A DNA stretch of 64,000 nucleotides from Sphingobacteriales bacterium. Lineage in GTDB: Bacteria > Bacteroidota > Bacteroidia > Chitinophagales > UBA2359. The position numbers were made by a program, and so were the translations under genes. Of the stretch, positions 57,301 to 64,000 are shown one piece after another. Position 1 is the first letter of the stretch. Every line of letters begins with the position of its first letter. The stretch covers positions 372,001 to 436,000 of the forward strand of contig JADJJT010000003.1 of assembly GCA_016706405.1 (NCBI GenBank), in the 5' to 3' direction. A model generated the notes under the pieces. It saw only the letters and a program-made list of their open reading frames with translations. It ran no database searches and was not told where the DNA came from.

Positions 57301-59098
57301 TGGCAATATATTGCCCGGTGGTATTGGCGGTACACGTTTGACCTATGGTAAAACCATCCGGAGTGTTCCATACGGTTTGCACCCCATCCGGATATAGGTT
57401 TAAAGTAGTTGGCGGCGTGCCTACATCTAAGGTTAAAGGTGCTTGGTTTTGGCATAAGGCAGTATCGGCACCTAAATTAATAACGGGGCTATCATACAAA
57501 TATATAAAATAACCTGCCGACTTAGATTTGCAACTTGTTTCTAAAGTTTCTAAAGCATTATAGGCTACATACTCCCCCGCCTCTGTAACCCAAAGGCTAT
57601 CGTTAACTGCGCCGGGTATTGCCAACCCATCTTTATACCAAAGGTCCACCGAATCATTCACTAAGAGCAAGGGTAATTCTTGCGTACAATGGTGGTCGTG
57701 TTGATAGGTTGTGGAGATACTTTTCACTTCGCCCGTAATGGTATCGGAGGCTTGGCAGCCATTAGTATAATTTACCACAACCACATAAGCATTATCACCA
57801 ATACTAATTTTGGGTGCTGTAAGTAATAGCGTGTCGTTGGTTTCACCTGCTAATAAATTACCGTTTCTATACCAAGTAATGCTCTCAATGGGTATGGCCG
57901 GTAAAGTATAATTGGTAAAAGTTAAAGTGTTTCCCCAACAAATAAAGCCCTCGACCGTAAATAAATTTACCCCAATTTCATGCGTCGTTACCTCAAAGGT
58001 AGTACAAGCCGAGCACTGTTCAGAGGTATTGGTTAGCAAAAGGGTATAGGTGCCGGGCTGGGTGGTAACCAAGGGTTGGTCGTCAATTAAAGTGGTGTCT
58101 TGGGGCAAAAAATCATTTACCCACCAGCGCACTACGTGTTGGGTGCTGTCGTAAATTGTATCGTTTACCTGCAATATAGCCGGGTTAATGCTTAGGGTAT
58201 CGCCGGTTAGGGGGTTCACTTCTATACAAATTATGGCTTGTTGGGTGCTGTCGAGTGGGTTTATCCACAAGGGGCTGCCTTCTATAATGTGTTGTATATT
58301 TGGGGTTGTTAGCAGGTTTATGCTGCCACTATCGCTGAAAAGCGTGTCGGTGCCTTGGCAGTTGGTATTAAAAGCAGTTACGGTAAATAGGTAGTCGGTA
58401 TTGGGCTGCAAATTTCTAAACTCATAATTAGTATAGGCATTAGTTAAATCGGGGGTAATAATTACACCGTTTTCGTTAGGGGGTAGCAGCAGTGTGTCGC
58501 ATATTGGCGGGGTATTGAAGTCGGTCGAATAGCAAATAATATAGCCGCTGTTGGCAGCACCCTCCCAGCTTATAACGCTGTGGTTAGCCTCGTTGCAGGT
58601 TACTGCCAAATTGCTTATAGATGGCGGTGCGGTTATGGTAAGGTTATCACCAAACCAAATATTGGTATGCGTAGTTAAGTAGTCGTGTATTTGTTCTATT
58701 TGGCAGGGGGTTAGCCCACCATAAGCAAGGTTCGAATAGTCCATTACATTATTGGTAATTTCTTCGGGTGTATCGCCGTAACTTATTAAAAACTGTAACG
58801 ATTTAGGCACTTTTGAATCAAAAATATTACCTATATTACTATTGTTTTGGGTATCGGGTAGTGGGTCATCATGCCCAACTGCATTGTGCCTAATTATAAT
58901 AGAACCGGCTTGACCCTGATAGTTTGTATCTAATGTAATGGGGTCGCAAAGAGCTATTTGGCTGCTATTGTAATACGGAATAGTGTTTTGGCAATTGGTC
59001 CAGGCTTCCCAGTTTAAGTTTTCTAATACATCAATACATTCCTCTACCTCCGGATGTGCATTTTTTAAGGAATCTGTTAATTGAAAAAATGAATAGAA
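54311..59098 (-). pseudogene. Giant secreted metalloprotease, 3' part after a frameshift
   Basis: About 1595 codons in one open frame, from the frameshift near 59084 to the stop at 54311; a GTG at 58810 is the first usable start. The first 150 codons are the rest of a metalloprotease domain, with the Met-turn-like NNVMDYSNLAYGGLTPCQIEQ found in M43 (pappalysin/cytophagalysin) enzymes. A fibronectin-type domain follows, then several Ig-like/PKD-type domains marked by repeats of DTIQVTxNPLPT, then a right-handed beta-helix-like region (about 810-1200 counting from 58810). The last 75 residues are a type A T9SS sorting domain (HPNPAKNKVTISYHT, LPSGIYIVTL). Confidence 0.82.
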
Positions 59099-59949
59099 TC
59101 ATCCGGAAAATCTTCCATTTCAGCCTGAATATGTTCGTAAAGGTTTCTGGTAAGGAAAGGACAATCTATGCTATTGTTAAATTCATCAATATTATTAATA
59201 CGCTGAAAATGACCTTCGGGTCCCATAACAAGCTCTGTATCATAAGGCATGGGGCATTCGTAATTAAACAACCATGTGTGGTTTGATGATAAAAAATGGC
59301 CTAATTCGTGCAAAAGTAGCCCTGCCCTACCGGCGGCCTTACCGCTGCCAACGTTAAAAATATGGCAGCCATTTGTACTAGTTACCCCGCCCGTGCAATC
59401 AGTGTCGTAGGGGTTTTGGCAGTTAGGGTGTAAATAAAAATTTACATCATTGGGCCCCGAGGCATCGGTTGGTATTGTATCGGGCAGCCAGTAAACACCG
59501 CTTAAAGCTACCCTAAAGCCGTAAGGCGGGGCAGCGGGGGGGAGGGTAAAATCGGGGTCGCCCCAAATTAAAGGGTTATATTTGGGGTTGGGTACTTGGT
59601 TGCCGTTTTCGTCGTACATAAATTGCGAATAATAAAACCAGCCATTGCAAATATTTTGCGGGTGGTTTACCGTTAGCACTCTGTTCATGTGGTTTACTAC
59701 ATCGCGGGCAAAATCGTAGCCGGTGTAATCGCAGTACGGAAAAACGCTGGGGTTAATGGCATGGTTGCCCGTGGGCGTAAACCCATCGAAACCTATGTAA
59801 TGTATGGCTATGCGCACATATCGCGGGCAGTCGGCGTATAAAATACTGCTGTCTTGTGCATTTAGGCATTGCCAGTTGGGGTTCCAGGCCGGCTGGGCTA
59901 TACTTGTTTTTAAGTTAAAAATGGTAAGCAAGCACCAAAAAATAAGCAT
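59077..59949 (-). CDS. Giant M43-type metalloprotease, 5' part, frameshifted
   Basis: A 290-residue ORF with signal peptide (1-18, TSIAQ) and most of a zinc-protease domain. The catalytic motif is HELGHFLSSNH, matching HExxHxxxxxH of metzincins. The frame ends in SIHFFN at a T6 run (A6 at 59084-59089 on the plus strand). Adding one T continues it as FFQLTDSLKNAHPEVEECID into the next ORF, which holds the Met-turn. The repaired protein would be about 1880 residues. The start codon sits 25 bp from an octamer tandem array. Confidence 0.82.
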   Translation of the reverse strand: MLIFWCLLTIFNLKTSIAQPAWNPNWQCLNAQDSSILYADCPRYVRIAIHYIGFDGFTPTGNHAINPSVFPYCDYTGYDFARDVVNHMNRVLTVNHPQNICNGWFYYSQFMYDENGNQVPNPKYNPLIWGDPDFTLPPAAPPYGFRVALSGVYWLPDTIPTDASGPNDVNFYLHPNCQNPYDTDCTGGVTSTNGCHIFNVGSGKAAGRAGLLLHELGHFLSSNHTWLFNYECPMPYDTELVMGPEGHFQRINNIDEFNNSIDCPFLTRNLYEHIQAEMEDFPDDSIHFFN

Positions 59950-59974
59950 TACCTTTACAGTTTTTAAATTTTTA

Positions 59975-60038
59975 GGGCTGTTGGGCTGTTGGGCTGTTGG
60001 GCTGTTGGGCTGTTGGGCTGTTGGGCTGTTGGGTTGTT
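59975..60038. repeat. Octamer tandem array GGGCTGTT x8, potential G-quadruplex
   Basis: Seven perfect 8-bp copies plus one variant (GGGTTGTT). Eight G3 runs with 5-nt loops lie on the plus strand, the template strand of the protease gene that starts 25 bp away. Confidence 0.93.
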
Positions 60039-60133
60039 GTAGGTATAGCGCCTACAAAATTAAGAAAAAAATTTTTCATTTTAAGATGGTTTTTTTGAAG
60101 TTAAAAAATGGGTTTGGTTTGTGGTTTTTTCTT

Positions 60134-60250
60134 TTATCCGGATAATTGTCTTGAACAGGATTTGCTTGATTTAAGGATTAACAGGATTTTTTCTTTTTCT
60201 TCCGGATATTGTCTGAACCACTGATTTAGCGGATTAACGGATTAGCAAGA
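60134..60250 (+). repeat. Dispersed intergenic repeats, copies 2 and 3
   Basis: 60200-60243 is identical to 52331-52374. The preceding segment (60137-60190) is a diverged relative with TTGTCTTGAACAGGATTTG followed by TTAAGGATTAACAGGATTTT. Both begin with a TCCGGATA element. Confidence 0.88.
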
Positions 60251-60315
60251 TTTCACACCCTCCCCTCCTCGTAGGGGCGCAGGGGTGGGTTAGTTTTCTA
60301 TCGAGGGTAAGCTTT

Positions 60316-60392
60316 AACTCCGAAGGATTGTAATGTTAATAGACAAAACGTAGGACCACAAACCCCCAACTCCGAAGGAGTTGAACATTAAT
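60316..60392. repeat. Two copies of an AACTCCGAAGGA repeat with a hairpin
   Basis: 60316-60340 and 60368-60392 share AACTCCGAAGGA..TTG and end TTAAT. The second forms a perfect 7-bp hairpin with a GAA loop (60367-60383, CAACTCC-GAA-GGAGTTG). It looks like a REP-type element. Confidence 0.7.
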
Positions 60393-60455
60393 TTAGGCGA
60401 AGATAGACAGACGAGACAATTTCTCTACTTGAGGGGCGTGTCTGCAAGGACGGGG

Positions 60456-60525
60456 GGGGCAAATACAAAGCGGTGAGCTGCGGCTTAGTATTTACCCCAG
60501 CGCTTGCTTAAAGTGTAGCAAGTGC
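60456..60525. ncRNA. Pair of hairpins; possible structured RNA or repeat element
   Basis: Hairpin 1 pairs 60456-60471 with 60483-60498 (16 positions, two mismatches, 11-nt loop). Hairpin 2 pairs 60500-60508 with 60517-60525 (9 bp including one G-U). They are adjacent, GC-richer than the surroundings and encode no protein. An RNA gene, a miniature mobile element or a long repeat are all possible. Confidence 0.35.
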
Positions 60526-60721
60526 CGGTGCGGGCGGTAGTAGCAAAACAAAAAACCATAGCAAACGGCGGTTAAATTGTGAGTGAAAAATTAAGCCTTA
60601 ATATATAGAAACGGCTATATGTGGCAAATGTACGACACTTTATTGTAGCCTGTATGCATTAGGCTAAAAAAATTAAAAAACCGCTACTTTTTCAACCTAA
60701 TCCAGATTTGTAAAAAACTTC

Positions 60722-60750
60722 TTGCTTACCACAAAAAAGTTGTAACTTTG
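60722..60750 (+). promoter_or_regulatory. rpsP promoter (TTG N18 TAACTTTG)
   Basis: TTG at 60722-60724 and TAACTTTG at 60743-60750, spaced 18 nt, match the -33/-7 pattern. The leader is about 80 nt and contains GCCG..CGGC (short hairpin) followed by a T-run just before the start, a possible attenuator. Confidence 0.65.
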
Positions 60751-60839
60751 CCCTTCATTTTAATTTTTACTGTTCTATACGAAAGCCGTAAATAGTTGCG
60801 GCAAGTTTTTTTCACCTCAATTAAATTTTAATTTAAACA

Positions 60840-61445
60840 ATGCCTGTAAGGTTAAGATTGCAACGCAAAGGCAGCAAACGCAAGCCTTTTTATCATATTG
60901 TTGCAGCAGACTCTCGCGCTAAGCGCGATGGTAAATTTATTGAACGTATTGGTTGGTATAATCCTAACACTAAACCCGGCACCATGGAAATTAGCCACGA
61001 GCGCGCGCTTACATGGCTTAAAAATGGCGCCGAGCCAACTACAACCGTTCGTTCCTTGCTTTCAAAAGCGGGAGTACTTTACCTAAAACACTTGCACCGC
61101 GGCTTAGCCAAAGGTGCTTTAACCCAAGAACAAGTGGAGAGCCAATTTAAAGCGTGGTTAGATGGCAAGGCCAAAAAAACAAACCATACCGTTGCGCTTG
61201 CTTCGTGGGTGGCAGACAAACCAAAACCAAGTTTTAAACCCAGGGTAACCGTTACCCCAGTCGCCACTATTGAAAGCCCACCCGCAACAACGCCTCAGCA
61301 GCCCGAAACTGCCGCCGAGGCTGAAACCACCGCTGATGCTGAAACCGTAGCCGAAGAAGTTCAGCCCCAAACAGAAGTACAAGCTGAAATTGATGCGCCC
61401 AATAATAACAACGACACGCCAAGCAGCGAAGACGAAAACGCTTAG
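60840..61445 (+). CDS. rpsP: 30S ribosomal protein S16 with long acidic tail
   Basis: Ribosomal protein S16: MPVRLRLQRKGSKRKPFYHI, ADSRAKRDGKFIERIGWYNP and the AxTWLKNGAEPT region are canonical (1-85). Residues 86-200 form an extension, first basic, then rich in Ala, Glu and Thr. Bacteroidota S16 are usually longer than the 82 residues of E. coli, so this is a phylum trait. It lies 91 bp upstream of rimM, the conserved pairing. Confidence 0.97.
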   Translation: MPVRLRLQRKGSKRKPFYHIVAADSRAKRDGKFIERIGWYNPNTKPGTMEISHERALTWLKNGAEPTTTVRSLLSKAGVLYLKHLHRGLAKGALTQEQVESQFKAWLDGKAKKTNHTVALASWVADKPKPSFKPRVTVTPVATIESPPATTPQQPETAAEAETTADAETVAEEVQPQTEVQAEIDAPNNNNDTPSSEDENA

Positions 61446-61536
61446 ATTACTATAATTGAACTTAACGATACAAGCATTACTAATTAATTAAATAAAATTT
61501 TTATTTACCCACTTGCTTGACGACTACTGACAAACC

Positions 61537-62109
61537 ATGCAACCCAACAATCACTTCGTAAAAATTGGGCGACTGGTTAAAACTAAAGGCCTCAAAGGAG
61601 CAATTAAAGCCTCTTTTGAGGTTTTCTTTTTAGATTATTTAGCCGACCAAACCGCTTTACCCCAGCATTTATACCTGCATATAAACAACCAATTTGTGCC
61701 TTATTTTGTAAAAACTATTCGCACCGAGTTTAGTTGCGAACTTGAGTTTGAAAATATTGCCACCAAAACCGCCGCCGAACCATTACAACACAAAGATATT
61801 TATTTTGAAAACGCCCCCCTCGAAGCCTATCTTCAAGATGAAAACGACCTGAACTATTTAATAGGCTACAAGGTTTTTGATGGCAATACCGAATTAGGCA
61901 AAATTGAAGACATTTATTATCTTCCGGAAAATGAACTGGCACAAGTAATTTATCAAAATCGCGAAGTGTTAATTCCACTTAACGACCATTTTATAACAAA
62001 AATAGACCGGAGGAGCAAGCGCATAAACTTTACACTTCCGGATGGATTATTAGCATTGTACCTGCAAACAACTCCGCATATTCCGGATGATTTGGACACC
62101 GAAACCTAA
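61537..62109 (+). CDS. rimM: 16S rRNA processing protein RimM
   Basis: A 190-residue ribosome maturation factor for the 30S head. The N-terminal domain starts VKIGRLVKTKGLKGAIKA, the RimM signature. The PRC-barrel C-terminal domain has LIGYKVFDGNTELGKIEDIYYLPENE, cut here as IGYKVFDGNTELGKI, and VLIPLNDHFI. RimM binds S19 and works with nearby S16; the rpsP-rimM order is widely conserved. Confidence 0.95.
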   Translation: MQPNNHFVKIGRLVKTKGLKGAIKASFEVFFLDYLADQTALPQHLYLHINNQFVPYFVKTIRTEFSCELEFENIATKTAAEPLQHKDIYFENAPLEAYLQDENDLNYLIGYKVFDGNTELGKIEDIYYLPENELAQVIYQNREVLIPLNDHFITKIDRRSKRINFTLPDGLLALYLQTTPHIPDDLDTET

Positions 62110-62307
62110 ATTTTTTGTTCGTCAAAAAGCTAATTATGTAGATAATTTTGCCCGTATGTTTCAAGATTTTTCTTTATGCGGTTAATTTCCGTTAATTAAT
62201 GGCAAAATCACTTCGACCTTCGTATTTTTGCAGCCAATTTACTTTATATCAAGATATTTTCATAGCATCATAAAAACAAACATGCTAAAAAATAAAATAT
62301 AAGCGCC

Positions 62308-64000
62308 ATGAAAAAAACAGTTTCCATTTTATTCTACTTTCTAACCGCCTTGTTTTTAACCCTTAATTTACAAGGTCAGGTTAAAGATGTAGTTGATTTT
62401 AAAGTTAAAACCGAATATTTGGGAAATAATGAGTTTTTAATAATTTTTGATGCCCAGGCACCGCAAGGTTGGTATTTGTATTCGCAAAATGTGCCCGATG
62501 GCGGCCCGAAGCCCACTTTTTTCGATTTTAGCGAAGCAAAAGATGTGCAATTAATTGGCAAAATAAGCGAAGAAGGCAAAGCCATTGAAGGCTTAGACCC
62601 CATGTTCGAAATTGTAGTAAAAAAATACAAAGAACATTGCACATTTAAGGCAAAAGTAAAAATTTTAAAGCCCGAAGTTAGTTTTGTAATTCCAATTGAC
62701 GGCATGAGTTGCAATGACCGAGAGTGCGTGCCATTTAGAGATGAAGAAGTTGAACTAAAATTAGCCGCCAGCAAATCGGCAGATACCCCCCCCGACCCTA
62801 TACTGAATACCAACAAACTAATAACACCACCCGCCAATAGTGGTAATTCCGGAGGTAATAACCCTACACCCACACAGCCCGGCACAAGCAACCCAATATC
62901 CGGAAATAATACTGCGAATATACCCGGTTCGGCAGCAAATCCATCAAACACAAACAACAACACTGCGGCGGCAACAACAACAACTACCACCGACTCAAAT
63001 CCTGATTTGTTTGACAGCAATAATTTAGGAAATACCAATATACACAATCCGGTAACATGGACCTTTGAAAAACAAGATTTAGGTAATAACGAATGGCTAC
63101 TTAAAATTAAAGCTAATTTACAACCCGGATGGTATATTTACTCGCAACACCTTGCCGCCGGCGGCCCCGAACCAACCGCTATTAACTTTACACCATCAAG
63201 CGACTATACCCTGCTTAGCCCCAAACCCGACGAAGTCGGCAGCAAAAAAGTAGAAGGCCACGACCCCATTTTTAATATGAAACTCACCAAATATGCCGGC
63301 GAGGTTGAATTTGTGCAAAAAGTGCGCGTTACCAACCCCAACGCCGCTATTTCGGGCACAGTTCATTTTATGGTTTGCGATGATGTAAAATGCCTGCCCC
63401 CCACAGACGAGACCTTTACCATAGGCACCACCCCAACAACAAACGCCGCCGCTAACCAAGGCGCAACAACATTAACCACAACATTGGGCAACAATAATAC
63501 CAACAACCAACACCACTGGGGAATATTTCTTGCCGGCTTTGTAGGGGGCTTATTAGCGCTGCTTACTCCTTGCGTTTTTCCAATGGTGCCCGTTACCGTA
63601 AGTTTTTTTACCAAACAAAGCAAAACACGTAAAAAAGGCTTAACCAATGCCATTATCTACGCCTTAAGTATTATTGGAATTTATATTAGCTTGGGCATGT
63701 TGGTTACTATGTTGTTTGGTGCAACCGCCCTCAACGATTTAGCCACCAACCCATGGGTAAACATTGCCTTCTTTTTGGTATTTTTATTCTTTGCTTTTTC
63801 GTTTTTTGGTTTCTACGAAATTCAATTACCCGTATGGCTTACCAACAAGTCAGATGCCGCCGCTGATAAAGGCGGGCTTATTGGCATATTTTTTATGGCC
63901 TTAACCTTATCGCTCACTTCGTTTTCGTGCACAGGGCCAATTATTGGCACTTTGCTGGTACAAGCTGCGGCGGGCGGGTTGATTGGACCATTTTTAGGAA
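62308..64000 (+). CDS. dsbD: DsbD-like thiol:disulfide interchange protein, 3'-truncated
   Basis: Open from ATG 62308 to the window end, 564 codons. Signal peptide at 1-23. Two copies of the DsbD N-terminal (DsbD-alpha) domain follow: about 28-150 and 248-375. Both begin with LGNNE(F/W)L and GWY(L/I)YSQ, and both keep the redox Cys pair, MSCNDRECVP in the first and MVCDDVKCLPP in the second. A Ser/Asn/Thr/Pro-rich linker separates them. The membrane domain starts near 410 with LLTPCVFPMVP and SFSCTGPIIG, the paired transmembrane cysteines. The family moves reducing power from cytoplasm to periplasm. The C-terminal thioredoxin domain would be beyond the edge. Confidence 0.92.
   Translation, partial: MKKTVSILFYFLTALFLTLNLQGQVKDVVDFKVKTEYLGNNEFLIIFDAQAPQGWYLYSQNVPDGGPKPTFFDFSEAKDVQLIGKISEEGKAIEGLDPMFEIVVKKYKEHCTFKAKVKILKPEVSFVIPIDGMSCNDRECVPFRDEEVELKLAASKSADTPPDPILNTNKLITPPANSGNSGGNNPTPTQPGTSNPISGNNTANIPGSAANPSNTNNNTAAATTTTTTDSNPDLFDSNNLGNTNIHNPVTWTFEKQDLGNNEWLLKIKANLQPGWYIYSQHLAAGGPEPTAINFTPSSDYTLLSPKPDEVGSKKVEGHDPIFNMKLTKYAGEVEFVQKVRVTNPNAAISGTVHFMVCDDVKCLPPTDETFTIGTTPTTNAAANQGATTLTTTLGNNNTNNQHHWGIFLAGFVGGLLALLTPCVFPMVPVTVSFFTKQSKTRKKGLTNAIIYALSIIGIYISLGMLVTMLFGATALNDLATNPWVNIAFFLVFLFFAFSFFGFYEIQLPVWLTNKSDAAADKGGLIGIFFMALTLSLTSFSCTGPIIGTLLVQAAAGGLIGPFLG

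Larger units (their letters stand above)
59950..60839. other. Repeat-rich 890-bp spacer without genes
   Basis: No supported ORF. In order it holds an octamer array (59975-60038), dispersed repeats (60134-60250), two copies of an AACTCCGAAGGA element (60316, 60367), two adjacent hairpins (60456-60525) and the rpsP promoter (60722-60750). Confidence 0.75.

Noticed and set aside
60456..60525. tRNA gene
   Set aside because: Two hairpins only; no cloverleaf, anticodon arm or T-loop TTCGA motif.
62376..63047. 223-codon minus-strand frame
   Set aside because: It lies antisense to the DsbD-like gene, whose signal peptide, Cys motifs and duplicated domains are unmistakable.

Overview
The window looks like chromosome of a Bacteroidota bacterium, probably from the Saprospirales/Chitinophagales side of the phylum, roughly 40% GC by eye. 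The evidence is a SusC/SusD pair with two accessory exported proteins, several large secreted proteins with type IX secretion (T9SS) C-terminal sorting domains, a PorE-like envelope protein, DUF1599 and BT_3928-like genes next to folP, a fused CcoNO cbb3 oxidase, a long-tailed S16 and -7 promoter elements of the TAnnTTTG type. Shine-Dalgarno sequences are mostly weak or absent, as usual in this phylum. No tRNA, rRNA, CRISPR array, prophage or intact IS element was found.

Layout. 1-2291: 3' part of a molybdenum/tungsten formate dehydrogenase. 2460-8821: TPR protein, folP, DUF1599 protein, DoxX-like membrane protein, ruvB, anmK. 8843-14899: lipoprotein, CzcA/CusA RND pump without partners, TPR membrane protein, PDH E1 alpha. 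15122-20092: decayed TonB receptor, FAD oxidoreductase, T9SS cargo gene interrupted by an in-frame TGA, sugar O-methyltransferase. 20464-32076: a complete cbb3 oxidase cluster (ccoS, ccoNO, ccoQ, ccoP, ccoG, a Usp protein, ccoH, DsbD-2 membrane protein, convergent copper ATPase ccoI) followed by a hemerythrin-like protein and a Crp/Fnr regulator. 32181-40695: frameshifted cystathionine synthase/lyase, hutH, ureohydrolase, a 925-residue NYN-nuclease/cold-shock/LRR protein, PDH E1 beta. 41037-46052: PorE-like protein and an MmeI-like restriction-modification enzyme. 46114-52176: SusCD locus on the minus strand. 52415-59949: two large T9SS cargo genes, one a giant M43-type metalloprotease split by a one-base frameshift. 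60840-64000: rpsP, rimM and a DsbD-like gene running off the window.

How it fits together. The cco cluster provides a high-affinity terminal oxidase with its copper and heme maturation genes; the adjacent Crp/Fnr gene and two similar inverted repeats (TGACA..TATCA) upstream of ccoS and of the hemerythrin-like gene suggest one oxygen- or NO-responsive regulon. The T9SS cargo genes and the SusCD locus point to a life on polymers.

Most notable. (1) The palindrome TCCGGA is dispersed through genes and spacers at roughly ten times its expected frequency by hand count, resembling a HIP1-type iterated palindrome. (2) The NYN-CSD-CSD-disordered-LRR protein is an unusual predicted RNase architecture. 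(3) Short 7-8 bp tandem arrays lie just upstream of three start codons, two of them potential G-quadruplex formers. (4) All three probable frameshifts fall in homopolymer runs, which suggests sequencing error or slippage.
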